From contig CAJUAO010000007.1 in NCBI GenBank assembly GCA_910584685.1, positions 62,001 through 126,000 on the forward strand: a stretch of 64,000 bases of DNA. The letters run 5' to 3'. Shown one piece after another: positions 8,432 to 19,400 of this stretch. Below the pieces are notes generated by a model, which saw nothing but the letters and a program-made list of their open reading frames with translations, did no database searches and was not told where the DNA came from. Numbering within the stretch: the first letter of the stretch is position 1; the number at the start of each line of letters is the position of its first letter. Source of the DNA: an uncultured Lachnospiraceae bacterium (GTDB lineage Bacteria > Bacillota > Clostridia > Lachnospirales > Lachnospiraceae). Position numbers and translations under genes: made by a program.

Positions 8432-9472
8432 ATGAAATTTGTTAATGTAACAGATAAAAACTTTGAAGATATATTTTTAGTATCGGCAAAGTATGAACAG
8501 TGGCAGTATGTGAAGCATCAGATATTTGATATGGTGAATAATTATGCCGCCGTTATTAATGGGGAGTATCTTCCCATACCCTTTTTAGTATATGAAAATG
8601 ATAATATCATAGGCTTCGTTCAGGTTAATTATTTTGATAGAAAAAACTTATATGAGATATGTAAATTAATAGTTCAGGAAACAGAGCAGAACAAAGGATA
8701 CGGAAAGCAAATCTTGTCAGAAATAATTAAATGGCTTTGTATCAGATATGGTAAGGGAACAATAGCCGCTAATTATAAAAAATCTAACAGTATCGCAGAC
8801 AAATTGTTTTCAAGGAGCCAATTCAAAAAAAATGTATCAGAGGCTGAAATAACTGCCGTCATGGAAATCAATAATAGAATGACAGAAGAATTAGAAAGCG
8901 AGTTTGAGGAAATACCATATTCTACGGTAGATGAGTTTGCAGATAAAATAAAAAAATCAGGGAAGTATCCTGAGGAGATAATCGGAAATAAAGACGGAAT
9001 TAATTTTAGAAAAATAAATATGAAGGATTGCAGTAAAATAATTGAGTTTAAGCTGCTTGAAAATCAAGAGGATTACATTATGCCGTTTGTAGATTCGATG
9101 GCAGAATCCTATAGCGATTTATTTGAGGAGGAAATAACCGTAACCTATGGCCTATGTAATGGTGAAGAGCTTGTAGGATTAATAGAAATACGGTATGTTA
9201 AGGGTAAGGATTTTCCAGACTTGAAGGACAAAATGGTATATGAGCTGTTTCGCATATTGGTGGATAAGGAGCATCAGAATAAGGGCTATGGGACAAGAGG
9301 AATTAAGCTGTTTATGGATTATGTAAGGAAAAGGCCTTTAGGAGAAGCAAATGATATTGTGCTTTCGGTAGTTGAAGGAAATAATGTGGCGTTAAGTCTT
9401 TATGAAAGCTTTGGCTTTAAAATTATCGGCAGGGATAAGTATGAACATATAGCTATGAAATATGTTCAATAG
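8432..9472 (+). CDS. Tandem GNAT acetyltransferase (two domains)
   Basis: The protein has 346 residues, starting at an ATG behind AAAGGAA. Two GNAT domains are visible, each with its own acetyl-CoA motif: 'EQNKGYGKQI' near residue 90 and 'HQNKGYGTRG' near residue 287. The second ends with the classic 'NNVALSLYESFGFKIIGRDK'. The first domain resembles the single-domain protein whose broken gene lies at 63517. GNATs acetylate small molecules or protein amines; the substrate is unknown. The protein is cytosolic, with no co-directional neighbour closer than about 130 bases. Confidence 0.8.
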   Translation: MKFVNVTDKNFEDIFLVSAKYEQWQYVKHQIFDMVNNYAAVINGEYLPIPFLVYENDNIIGFVQVNYFDRKNLYEICKLIVQETEQNKGYGKQILSEIIKWLCIRYGKGTIAANYKKSNSIADKLFSRSQFKKNVSEAEITAVMEINNRMTEELESEFEEIPYSTVDEFADKIKKSGKYPEEIIGNKDGINFRKINMKDCSKIIEFKLLENQEDYIMPFVDSMAESYSDLFEEEITVTYGLCNGEELVGLIEIRYVKGKDFPDLKDKMVYELFRILVDKEHQNKGYGTRGIKLFMDYVRKRPLGEANDIVLSVVEGNNVALSLYESFGFKIIGRDKYEHIAMKYVQ

Positions 9473-9583
9473 AAAAAATATGAGCCGCGTTATGAGCCGC
9501 AGATATAATATGTACAGACCAAAAGTTTTCGGATTTATTTTCAGATTTATTTTTAATTTCATATGCAAAACATAAGCATAATA

Positions 9584-9592
9584 TGATATACT
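9584..9592 (+). promoter_or_regulatory. Putative extended -10 promoter of the MoxR operon
   Basis: TG-A-TATACT at 9584-9592 is an extended -10 element; the -35 region (about 9564) is poor. It is placed 38 bases before the first gene of the five-gene operon. This is a prediction from consensus only. Confidence 0.45.
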
Positions 9593-9629
9593 AAAAGCAG
9601 TGGACAAATCCAAGGAGGGTACATATTTT

Positions 9630-10745
9630 ATGAGTCAGAATACAGATATAAAACCGCCAGTAGAGGTGCGTTATAAAAAGGAGCTTGAAGCGCTGCAGGC
9701 GACAGATACGGGAAAGCGTCCCTTAAATTGGAAACTGTCTCCAAGGGCAGTACGTACGTTTATTCTGGGAAGCAGAGAGCCTGTTATGTGGAACGGGGAA
9801 GAGCTTACAATACGGAAAAAATATCTGGGAAACGATGCGTTAGTGGAACGGTGTATTATTACTTTGGCGGGAAACCGGGGGCTTATGCTGGTAGGAGAGC
9901 CGGGAACAGCCAAGACAATGCTTTCAGAGCTTTTATCGGCAGCCATAAGCGGTATCAGCACCAATACCATTCAGGGAACGGCTGGAACTACGGAGGACAT
10001 GATTAAGTATAGCTGGAATTATGCGCTGCTTTTGGCAAAGGGGCCTGTAAGGGAAGCGTTGGTTCCGTCGCCGCTTTATGTGGGAATGGAGCAGGGAATA
10101 CTTACACGATTTGAGGAAATTACAAGAACGCCTGCGGAAATTCAGGACAGCTTAATAAGCGTTTTAAGCGATAAGGTATTGAATGTGCCGGAGCTTTCAT
10201 ACGACGGACTTCTCTTTGCAAAGGCAGGCTTTAATGTAATTGGAACAGCAAACACAAGGGATAAGGGCGTTAACGAGATGAGCAGCGCCCTTAAACGGCG
10301 GTTTAACTTTGAGACAGTTATGCCTGTCCGTGACGTGGCTCTCGAAAAGCAGATTATTGTAAATGAGGTGGAGGAACTTGCAAGGGTAAATCAGATAGAT
10401 ATGCCGGTGGATGAGGACGTGGCAGAGCTTTTGGCGTCAACCTATCATGAGCTTAGGGAAGGCGTATCCTCCATGGGACACAGAATTGACAGACCTTCTG
10501 CGGTAATGAGTACGGCAGAGGCAGTGTCCGTATACTATCAGACCATGATGAACGCTTATTATTATGGTGATTCCAGGATGGATATGGGATGTCTTGTGCA
10601 GAATCTTGTAGGCGCCGTACAGAAGGAAAATAAAGAGGATATGGAAAAGCTTAGAAGCTATTTTCAGACTGTTGTGAGAGATAAGGGAGGAAGTGAGGGA
10701 AGCCTATGGAGCAGCTACTACGAGGCGAGGAAATACCTAAGGTAA
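9630..10745 (+). CDS. MoxR-type AAA+ ATPase
   Basis: The start is probably the ATG at 9630 behind AAGGAGGG; a GTG at 9600 lies upstream of that site. The protein has about 371 residues. Walker A is G89-E-P-G-T-A-K-T96, the Walker B/acidic region is 'LTRFEEITRTPAEIQDSLI', a sensor is 'VIGTANTRDKG', and an arginine finger region is 'SSALKRRFNFET'. MoxR ATPases act as chaperone-like remodellers paired with von Willebrand A proteins. Here the vWA partner is the third gene of the operon. The next gene starts 40 bases before this one ends, so the two are translationally linked. Confidence 0.9.
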   Translation: MSQNTDIKPPVEVRYKKELEALQATDTGKRPLNWKLSPRAVRTFILGSREPVMWNGEELTIRKKYLGNDALVERCIITLAGNRGLMLVGEPGTAKTMLSELLSAAISGISTNTIQGTAGTTEDMIKYSWNYALLLAKGPVREALVPSPLYVGMEQGILTRFEEITRTPAEIQDSLISVLSDKVLNVPELSYDGLLFAKAGFNVIGTANTRDKGVNEMSSALKRRFNFETVMPVRDVALEKQIIVNEVEELARVNQIDMPVDEDVAELLASTYHELREGVSSMGHRIDRPSAVMSTAEAVSVYYQTMMNAYYYGDSRMDMGCLVQNLVGAVQKENKEDMEKLRSYFQTVVRDKGGSEGSLWSSYYEARKYLR

Positions 10746-13099
10746 ATCCCTATGACCTGACAAATTCTGTGGTATATTTTCCAATACGTCATCATAGTCC
10801 TGTATGCGCCTATCATCTAAAAAAGGCAATAGACGAATATAAGCCTGACTGCATTTTAATTGAGGGACCAAAGAATGCAGGCATTATGATACCTGTGCTG
10901 GCGCATGAGGATACGAAAGCGCCGGTGGCCTTATATTATTTTTATAAGGATAGTAAGGGACTTCTAAGTGAAGAAAAAGAAGACTATAAATGTTATTATC
11001 CCTTTTTGGACTGCTCTCCGGAGCTGGTGGCAATTAGAGAGGCAGCGAATAGGGGAATTGAAGCGGATTTTATTGATTTGCCCTATGGAGAGATTTTATT
11101 AGGAACAGCTGATAGTAAAGGTATAAGGACAGAAGGAGAAAAGCAGACCTACAATGACGACTATCTGTTGAGCCGCAGCAGATATATTAATATGCTGTGT
11201 GAAAAAGCAGGACTTAGAAGCTTTGATGAGCTGTGGGAAAAATATTTTGAAATAGGCGGCTTATTTCAGGACACAAAAAGCTTTGTATGCCAGATGTTTG
11301 ACTATTGCACTCTTTCAAGGATACATACCCCTAAAGAGGATATGGAAGAAGACGGATGCCTTCTTAGGGAACGGTACATGGCAGGACAGATTATGGAAAT
11401 GACTGCAAGGCATAAACGTATTTTAGTTGTCACAGGGGGATTTCATACATATGGTCTGATGGGACTGCTTGACCAGGGAAAATTAGAGCCTGTAAGGCTT
11501 CATGATATTGAAGAAGAAAATCAGGGGGTATATCCCCTGGCATATTCCATGGAGGCGGCAGACGCATTAAACGGATATGCCAGCGGTATGCAGTCTCCCG
11601 GCTTTTATCAGAAAGTATGGGAGCATCTCATTAAGCAGGAGAAGCCAGAGGGTTCTTATGAGGAGGCAGTTCTTCATCAGCTGGTAACTACAGGACGTTT
11701 AGCAAGAAAAAAGAAAGAAGTACTTTCCTCATATGATATTATCTGCGCACTTTCTATGGCAAAGGGACTGGCGGCTCTTAGAGGAAAAAGAGAGCCGGGG
11801 CTTTATGAATTAAATGATGCGGCGCTTGCATCCTTTGTAAAGGGAGAGAGGAGTCCTTCTACAGATTTGCCTCTTAGGATACTTAAGGATAGAAATACGG
11901 GAGAGCAGGTTGGAAGCCTTTGTAAGGCTTCACCAAGACCGCCGTTGCTTACGGATTTTGAGGCACAATGCGGGAAATTAGGCTTTAAGCTGCAGTCAGC
12001 AGTACCTAAAGAGGTGACGCTGGAGCTTTTTACAAAGAAAAAGCATATGGCTATGAGCCGTTTTTTATATAGAATGGATTTTTTAGGAACGGAGTTTGGG
12101 AAAAGAAAAAAAGGAGCAGACCTTATAAACCGTCGTGACAGAAACCGTATACGTGAGGTATGGAGCTACTCCTTTTCAAGCAATACATTAGCAGCGCTTG
12201 TGGATAAGTCAATGCTTGGAGGAACAGTTGAGGAGGCGGCAAAAATACAGCTTTTCCGTCAATTTGAAAAAAGCCGGACAGGAAGGGAAGCCGCGCGTCT
12301 GATGACTCAGGGATTTCTTATGGGATTTTTAGAAGAGCAGTCTCGTATGGAAGAACATCTAAAGGAGATACTGGCAGAGGACGGAGATTTCTTTTCTTTG
12401 ACGGAAGGATTATCTATGCTTAAAATGCTGTACCAGCTTCAGGAGCTTTATCAGGTGGAGGCGGCGCCTAAGCTTAAAGAGATGATAGAAAGCTGTTTTT
12501 ATAAAATTATACAGCTATTGCCTTCTATGTCAGGCGTTAAGGAGCAACAGCAGCAGTCGTGCATGGAGAGCTGCCTGTCCTTGTATCAGATAACAAAGCA
12601 TAAGGAATTTGAATATTTCAGACAGCCCCTTTTAGAATCATTCACAAGGCTTTTAGGCAAAAAGGATATTAACCCGGGACTTGAGGGCGCGGCGCTTGGA
12701 CTTTTATATGGTGATGACAGTAAGTATGATAAGCAGATTAAAGAGGCTGCCGCCGGATATCTTCAGGGAACGGAAAATATGCAGATGGACAGCGGAGCCT
12801 TTCTCAGGGGTTTGTTTTACACAGCCAGGGATTACGTGTTTGTCTGTGATGACTTTATATATATGATAGATGAGCTTCTCGGAAAATTGTCAGCAGATGC
12901 GTTTATGAAGCTTCTGCCGGAGTTCAGGCAGGCCTTTGGATATTTTACCCCTTTAGAGATTAACAGACTGGCAGAAAAGGCAGCTTTGCTTCATGGAGTA
13001 AAGAAGAAAAGTCTTATTGGAGGAAGAAAGGTAGCTCCCCTGGAGTATGAGTATGGTGAATTGCTTAATGAATATGCCCTACAGAGAATGGAGGAATAA
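10706..13099 (+). CDS. DUF5682 protein (EreA/ChaN/TraB-like fold)
   Basis: The protein has 797 residues. The N-terminal domain begins 'VVYFPIRHHSP' (R28-H29-H30) and 'CILIEGP' (E53), and ends with 'VVTGGFHTYGLMG' (H247). These His and Glu positions fit the erythromycin-esterase/ChaN/TraB-like superfamily, which suggests a metal-dependent hydrolase. The remaining 500 residues are largely helical and unrecognised. This family is repeatedly found beside MoxR and vWA genes, but no activity is established that I know of. It is cytosolic. It overlaps the ATPase gene and is followed after two bases by the vWA gene. Confidence 0.75.
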   Translation: MEQLLRGEEIPKVNPYDLTNSVVYFPIRHHSPVCAYHLKKAIDEYKPDCILIEGPKNAGIMIPVLAHEDTKAPVALYYFYKDSKGLLSEEKEDYKCYYPFLDCSPELVAIREAANRGIEADFIDLPYGEILLGTADSKGIRTEGEKQTYNDDYLLSRSRYINMLCEKAGLRSFDELWEKYFEIGGLFQDTKSFVCQMFDYCTLSRIHTPKEDMEEDGCLLRERYMAGQIMEMTARHKRILVVTGGFHTYGLMGLLDQGKLEPVRLHDIEEENQGVYPLAYSMEAADALNGYASGMQSPGFYQKVWEHLIKQEKPEGSYEEAVLHQLVTTGRLARKKKEVLSSYDIICALSMAKGLAALRGKREPGLYELNDAALASFVKGERSPSTDLPLRILKDRNTGEQVGSLCKASPRPPLLTDFEAQCGKLGFKLQSAVPKEVTLELFTKKKHMAMSRFLYRMDFLGTEFGKRKKGADLINRRDRNRIREVWSYSFSSNTLAALVDKSMLGGTVEEAAKIQLFRQFEKSRTGREAARLMTQGFLMGFLEEQSRMEEHLKEILAEDGDFFSLTEGLSMLKMLYQLQELYQVEAAPKLKEMIESCFYKIIQLLPSMSGVKEQQQQSCMESCLSLYQITKHKEFEYFRQPLLESFTRLLGKKDINPGLEGAALGLLYGDDSKYDKQIKEAAAGYLQGTENMQMDSGAFLRGLFYTARDYVFVCDDFIYMIDELLGKLSADAFMKLLPEFRQAFGYFTPLEINRLAEKAALLHGVKKKSLIGGRKVAPLEYEYGELLNEYALQRMEE

Positions 13100-13101
13100 A
13101 T

Positions 13102-14229
13102 ATGAGTACCAATCAAATAAACAGGTGGAGATTGATACTTGGCAGCTATGCGAAAAAACAGATAAGCTTTAATGAAACAAATCCGCTGGAAAACGGCATT
13201 TCATATATGGATTTGGAGGAAGTTCTGGATTTTCTGTATAACAGAGAGCAGGGAGAGGATGTACGCAGAAATGGAGGAACGGAAGGCAGCCATTTAACAG
13301 CAGCCACATGGATAACCCGGATAAGGAAGCTGTTCCCTAAGGAAACAGTTGAAATACTGGAGCGTCATGCCTTGGATAACTATGGTATGACAGAGCTTGT
13401 GACAGACCGTCAGGTGTTAGAGAAGCTGGAGCCAAATCAGGAGCTTTTAAAGACCATTTTACAGCTAAAGCATCTTATGAAGGGCGATGTGCTTGATACG
13501 GCAAGGAGAATTGTGAAAAAGGTGGCGGAGGAGATTGCCGCTAAGCTTAATCAGGATATCTGCCGCTCAATGCTTGGCAGGGTTGACAGAAATGCAAGCA
13601 GTCATGTTCCGTCTATACGAAATTTTGATATTAAAAAGACTATTCAGAAAAATCTAAAGCATTATGATATGGAAAATAACCGTCTGATGCTGGAACAGGT
13701 GTATTTTAGCAGCAGAATAAAAAAGTATAGCCAGTGGCGGGTAATTATTGCTGTAGATGAAAGCGGCTCTATGCTTGATTCGGTTATTCACAGCGCAGTT
13801 ATGGCGGGGATTTTTGCTAAGCTTCCCATGCTTGATACACGCCTTATAATATTTGATACACAGGTAGTAGATTTAAGCGGGAATCTGGAAGACCCTGTGG
13901 CAACCCTTATGAGTATACAGCTTGGGGGAGGCACCTATATTGCCGGAGCATTACAGTATTGCGAAGCATTGATTGAAAATCCTCATAAGACTATGATTGT
14001 GCTGGTTTCAGACCTGTGCGAGGGGGGAAGTGTCAATGGGCTTCTTGGTGTTGGCAGGGGAATAATTGAAAGCGGAGCAAAGCTTATATGTCTTACGGCT
14101 CTTGATATGGATGCAAATCCAAGCTACGACCGTCATACCGCACAGCGTCTGGCAGATTTAGGCGCTCATGTGGGAGCAATGACGCCGGAGGCTTTGGGAG
14201 ATTTTATGGGAAGGCTTATGAACGGATAA
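13102..14229 (+). CDS. von Willebrand factor A domain protein with intact MIDAS
   Basis: The protein has 375 residues. The C-terminal 170 residues are a vWA domain: MIDAS motif D219-E-S-G-S, the Thr of 'LGGGTYIAGAL' and the Asp of 'VLVSDLCEGG' are all present, so Mg2+-dependent ligand binding should be possible. The N-terminal 210 residues are helical and specific to this operon type. It has no signal peptide, so it is cytosolic. It is the expected partner of the MoxR ATPase two genes upstream. The ATG is two bases after the previous stop, whose last codons supply the GGAGG. Confidence 0.9.
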   Translation: MSTNQINRWRLILGSYAKKQISFNETNPLENGISYMDLEEVLDFLYNREQGEDVRRNGGTEGSHLTAATWITRIRKLFPKETVEILERHALDNYGMTELVTDRQVLEKLEPNQELLKTILQLKHLMKGDVLDTARRIVKKVAEEIAAKLNQDICRSMLGRVDRNASSHVPSIRNFDIKKTIQKNLKHYDMENNRLMLEQVYFSSRIKKYSQWRVIIAVDESGSMLDSVIHSAVMAGIFAKLPMLDTRLIIFDTQVVDLSGNLEDPVATLMSIQLGGGTYIAGALQYCEALIENPHKTMIVLVSDLCEGGSVNGLLGVGRGIIESGAKLICLTALDMDANPSYDRHTAQRLADLGAHVGAMTPEALGDFMGRLMNG

Positions 14230-14245
14230 CAGGAGGGAGCGGCGT

Positions 14246-16393
14246 ATGGAGGAGCTAAAGTCTTTGTTGCGGCAGGCAGATGATGATTATTTGGCAGGTC
14301 TCAGTAATAAAGGAACAGTGAAGCGCGCATATAAGGATTTGGAGCTGGAAAGCCCTGCTTTGACATGGAAGGATAAGGAGGCGCAGATTGACCTGAGAGA
14401 GGAAACCTGTATTATCAGGGTTCCGTTAGGAAATAGTGGCTGCAGCTGTCCGTCGCGAAGTATCTGCCGTCACATTGTGACAGCAATTTTATGGATGAAA
14501 AGGGAGTATGGAGAAAAGAAAGAAGAGCCGGATATATGTGAGCAAAAAGCCGGGAGCATAGTTGATGAAGGAAATATGTTTATTCAAGAGGCTGACAGGA
14601 AGATTGAATTTGACGAAATACTTAATATTCCAACAGACAGGTTAAAACGCGCATGTGGCCGCCGGGGATTTACGCAGTTTATTGCGCATATAAGATTAGG
14701 GGAGCTTCCGGATATAGAGGAGAGTTCAATTATAACAATGAAACTTCCTTGGGAAAATGCTACTATAAAGCTTTTGGAGCCATTTTCATATTCGACCTGC
14801 TCCTGTCACAGTAAGGAGCTGTGTGTTCATAAGGCGCAGGGGGTATTGGCTTATCAGATAAAAAAAGGTATGCTTACTTTAAAGGAATTAGAGGATTTAC
14901 AGGAGTCAGAGGCTGTTTGGGATAAAAACTTAGTGGATAAAGCCTGTAAAAGTATATGCGGGGAGATTACCATGCAGCTTTCCACAGGTTTATCAAGGCA
15001 GTCCCCTCAGGTATCAGAAAGCATGGAAAGACTGGCAGTCATTGCACACAGGTCAGAGTTGCCGGAGCTTGAGAGAAGCTTGAGGGAGGCAGCCACAGAG
15101 TATCAGCAGTATTTTGAAAGGTCTGCGGCTTTCAGAAGTGAAGTATTGTTAGGCAAGCTTTTAGATATATATAAAAAAGCAGATAAGCTTATGGCAGCAC
15201 AAGACCAGAAGGAAATTCGGGCTTTGGCCGGAGCTTTTAGAGATACATATGAGCCTGTGGGAAGGCTTCGGCTGGTGTGCATGGGAGGCCGTACCTTTTT
15301 GGGGAAAGCAGGCTATGAGGGTGAAATTTATTATTTCTGGGAAACTGAAAAAAAGAAGTGGTATACATGGACAGATGTACGTCCTGTGTTTTATGAGGAT
15401 ATCCGTAAAAAACCAGCGTCTGTTTCTAACCAATCTCAGGCGCCGTGGGGCTTAAATTGTACCAGAGAGCAGATGCAGGAGTTGGAGTTTGAACTTATAA
15501 ATGCTAAGGCTGCAAGCGGAGGACGGCTTTCGGTCAGTCAGGAGACAAAGGCAGAAATTATAGGAAGCAGAAACTTAGAGGATGAGAAAATAAAACAGAT
15601 AATTTCATGGGATTATGAAAAGCTGTTGGATGATAATTTTAAAGGAGGGTTAAAGGAAAGTAAGGACGGGGCGGGAAAGGTCAATGACAGGAGGGAGCGG
15701 TTGGCGCTGGTTGGAGCCGTAAAATGGGACGAAACTGATTTTGATGAGGTTTTGCAGAGATTTTCATGGAGTATATATGACAGGCAGGACAGAAGGCTTT
15801 ATATTTCTCTTAAGTATACAAAGGAGGAGCGGCTGACAATTAATATGCTTGAAAGACTGGTGCAGCGGCTTAAAAATCGTTCCGGGTGTGAAATTATTTT
15901 TTTCGGCTCATTGTATATTGACGAGGAGGGACGGCTATGCCTTTTTCCGATTGAATTTTTTATGAGGGAGGAGAAGGATAATATTGAGACAGGAGCGGTA
16001 AAGGACATAGATGATAGCAAAGCTATAAATAATAGCAAAGCTATAAGTAATAGCTTGAATAATTTGCAGCTGCCGGTAGTAACCACATTTTCCTTGTACC
16101 TAAAAGAAGCGCTGGGGCAGATGTCAGACCTGTTTGTAAGTGGTCTTTCCTCTGTTTGGGACGATACAATACAGCGGTTATCGGCTTTTGCAGAGGATTC
16201 GGAGGGACTGGGGCTTCATGAGGCAGGTAAAGAATTTTCAAATATATGCCGTCTTCTAAAGGAAAAGAGACATAATATGGAATTTAATCCGGAGCCGGTG
16301 ATTAAGGCTATGGCAAGATTAAATGAATATCTCCTTGCATGCAGGAAAAAGGCAGATTATGACAAAGCGTTATGCCTGCTTAATGAACAGTAA
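14246..16393 (+). CDS. Double SWIM zinc-finger protein
   Basis: The protein has 715 residues, starting behind AGGAGGGAG. Two SWIM motifs (C-x-C-xn-C-x-H) are intact: C66-S-C68...C74-R-H76 and C185-S-C187...C193-V-H195. SWIM zinc folds bind DNA or mediate protein contacts. Most members I know have one SWIM motif, so two in tandem is notable. The rest is mainly helical, with a low-complexity Ser/Asn/Lys linker near residue 590 made from a short DNA repeat (AATAGCAAAGCTATAA). It sits between the vWA and DUF4132 genes, which supports a role in one complex. Confidence 0.85.
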   Translation: MEELKSLLRQADDDYLAGLSNKGTVKRAYKDLELESPALTWKDKEAQIDLREETCIIRVPLGNSGCSCPSRSICRHIVTAILWMKREYGEKKEEPDICEQKAGSIVDEGNMFIQEADRKIEFDEILNIPTDRLKRACGRRGFTQFIAHIRLGELPDIEESSIITMKLPWENATIKLLEPFSYSTCSCHSKELCVHKAQGVLAYQIKKGMLTLKELEDLQESEAVWDKNLVDKACKSICGEITMQLSTGLSRQSPQVSESMERLAVIAHRSELPELERSLREAATEYQQYFERSAAFRSEVLLGKLLDIYKKADKLMAAQDQKEIRALAGAFRDTYEPVGRLRLVCMGGRTFLGKAGYEGEIYYFWETEKKKWYTWTDVRPVFYEDIRKKPASVSNQSQAPWGLNCTREQMQELEFELINAKAASGGRLSVSQETKAEIIGSRNLEDEKIKQIISWDYEKLLDDNFKGGLKESKDGAGKVNDRRERLALVGAVKWDETDFDEVLQRFSWSIYDRQDRRLYISLKYTKEERLTINMLERLVQRLKNRSGCEIIFFGSLYIDEEGRLCLFPIEFFMREEKDNIETGAVKDIDDSKAINNSKAISNSLNNLQLPVVTTFSLYLKEALGQMSDLFVSGLSSVWDDTIQRLSAFAEDSEGLGLHEAGKEFSNICRLLKEKRHNMEFNPEPVIKAMARLNEYLLACRKKADYDKALCLLNEQ

Positions 16394-16450
16394 AGCTGAA
16401 AAAAATTTGTACATTGCAGGTAAGTATATAAAAAATATGGAGGAAGCATT

Positions 16451-19400
16451 ATGAATTTAAATGAGGAGCGTAATTATCAGCGGCTTTTAGACACACTTGA
16501 CGCCATGGGGCTTAAAGATGAAAACAGAAAGCTTGCAGAGGAATACTTTGATATTATGAAGGGGGAAAATAAAGAGCTGCTTTTTAAAGTAAAGCATCAG
16601 GATTTTTCTGTGCTGGACGATAAGAAGAGAGAAATATGCGCCAAATATGCGGAGCATTGCAGGAAACGAAACAGGATGGAAGAGCTTGGGAGATTTGTGA
16701 AATTTGCGGCGGCAGTGGGAGGCTCCACATCATATTATGTGTTGATTTCTTATGGCTGGAATTTAGACCATATACAGGATTTTCTTACCCCGGAACAGAT
16801 AGAGGCTGTCAGGGCAGAGGGAATTGTATGGAATGAATATTATGTGAAAAGAGCAGGAGACTATATAAAAGCGTCTCCCCAGATACTTAGGGAGGCTATG
16901 AAGCTTTGCTATAATGAAAGTGATAATGCAAAGGTACTGCTTGCAGGCCTTAGTCTTTATTATACAAAGACAAAGAAAAGCAATAAACTAAAAGGGAAAA
17001 TTTTTAAGGAGGAGCCTGATAAAAATGAAAGGGAAACAGTCAGCTTCTTAGAGAACAGCCTTATAGAGAGTATAGATAATCTTTTTACAGGTGCAAAGCC
17101 TTCTGAGGTGGAGCTGGATAATATGAAGTCCTTTGTGAGGAAGGGAAAGCCTGACGAGAAGCTTCCGGAGGAAATATATAATGCCTTGAGAGGAAAAGCG
17201 GTGTCAGAATATCTTATTACTCTTCTGGCAGGCGTTTCATTTATGGCAATAGAGTATTCAAAGACATTTGTAAGGTTTATTCATTTATCCGCTGCAATAA
17301 ATCATACAGTTACATTGAACGCATGCCTTGAGATGGGAGGAAGACCGTGGTTTAATAAGAATATTTCTATGTTAGAGGATGATTTTCCTGTGAGAAGGGA
17401 AGATTTTATGCTTTGGTGTCTGGAGCATAAAATTTTAGAGCCTTTAAAGCGCGCTGCAGAGAGTGAGCCAAATGTAATTAAAAGTATGGTTTCTATGGTT
17501 TCGACAGAGCAGTATCAGGAACTGTCAGCCTGTGTCAGGGAAAGTAATACTGATTTATACAGAGAAATTAACGCCTCAGGAGCCAAGGAATTTCATTTGA
17601 AGCTGGCAAAGGAGCTGGCGGATGATTATAAACAGGGAAGTGAGGAGGTTAGACAATATTTGCTTGGAGAAGCTAACCTTGATGTTTTGTATCCCTTTGT
17701 AGACGGATGGAGAAAGGAATGGTATTATAGTACATCAAGATATGAAAAAATAAACAAATTACTTGATAATGCTAACGAGCAGCAGATGTACCGACGGGGG
17801 CTGGTAATGGAAGGATTATGTCTTAAAAGTGGGTTTTTTACATATTACTGGAAGCCGTGTAAAAATAAAAAAATAAACAGAGACGCAATAATAGAAATTT
17901 TAAATATATTTCAAGAAGAAAAGCTTCCTATAAGCTACCAGCTAGAGCTTCTGGGTGGAATACATGACGGCATTTATCAGGATAAAGAAAAGGTAAAATT
18001 TATTAATGAATGTGTATATGCCATAAGTCAAAGGAAGACAGAGTATGGAGAGGAACTTGTAAGGCTGTCAAAGGAAGGAACTGCCACAGTAAGGTATATA
18101 TGCATCAGCTTTTTAAGCGAGTTCTGGCAGGATTATAAGGAGGAGCTTTTATCCTGTGCCGTAGACAGCTCTAAGCAGGTAAGGGAAATTCTGGCGGCAG
18201 TTTATGCAATCCATAAGGAATGTGAGCCGGAGATAAAGGCTATGCTTTCTTCAAAAAAATCACAAGAGAGGGAGATGGCAGTACTTGTGATAAAAAAATG
18301 GGGAGTAGATTTATGGAGAACAGATTTAGAGGCTGCCTTAGAAAAGGAGAAGAGCAAGAAGATAAAGGAGCTGATACAGGTATATCTTGGTATGGAAAAT
18401 ACTGAGGAGGCAGCAGTAACCATGACCTGTGACGATTTGGTTAAGGAGCTTCTAAAGGGAGGAAAGAAGCGGAAGGTATCATGGGTAACAGAAACTCCGT
18501 TATCACAGGTACATATGACAGACGGAACGCCGGCTTCAGAGGATTACATGGCCGCCATTCTTGTAGCTTATGCAGACATGGGAATACCGGGTGTGAATAA
18601 GGACAGCGCAAGACTTGCAGAACAGTTAAATAGTGCAGAATTGTCATCATATATGGTAATGCTGTTTAATAAATGGCTTGAGGAAGGTGGGGAAGCTAAG
18701 AAAAAATGGGTGCTTTATGCGGCGTCAATTCATGGCGGAGACGAGATTATACCTGTTATTTTTAACCAGATTCAGGAGTGGCCGAAGGCAGCAAGAGGCG
18801 CTATAGCGGCAGAAGCAGTAAGGGCTCTGGCATTAAACGGAAGCTCCACAGCATTGCTCTTAGTAGACCAGATATCACGTAAATTCAAGTTCCGTCAGGT
18901 AAAGAAAGCAGCGGGAGACGCCCTTAATTATGCAGCAGAGCAGTTGGGTATTACAAGGGCAGAACTGGAGGATAGAATTGTGCCAAACCTTGGCTTTGAT
19001 GAAACCATGGAGCAAAGCTTTGATTACGGAACCAGAAGCTTTCGTGTTGTTCTTACCACTGTACTGGAGCTGGAGATTTATGATGAAACAGATAAAAAGC
19101 TTAAGAGCATGCCAAGTCCGGGGAAAAAAGATGATTTGGTGAAGGCAAAGGCAGCTAACGACGCATTTAAGCTATTGAAAAAGCAGCTAAAAACCGTGGC
19201 AGGTAATCAAAAGCTTCGCTTAGAGCAGGCTCTTTGTACTGAACGTTTGTGGACTGTAGGTCAATGGAAGGAGCTGTTTGTGAAGAATCCTGTTATGCAT
19301 CAGTTTGCCGCAGGACTTATCTGGGGGCTTTATGAAGGAGGAAACTTAAAGGAAACCTTTCGCTATATGGAGGATGGAAGCTTCAACACTGTAGATGAGG

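Noticed and set aside
1..9500. A complete prophage or conjugative element
   Set aside because: KilA-N, HEPN and RlmD-tail genes hint at mobile DNA, but no integrase, transposase, capsid, relaxase or transfer gene is present in the window.
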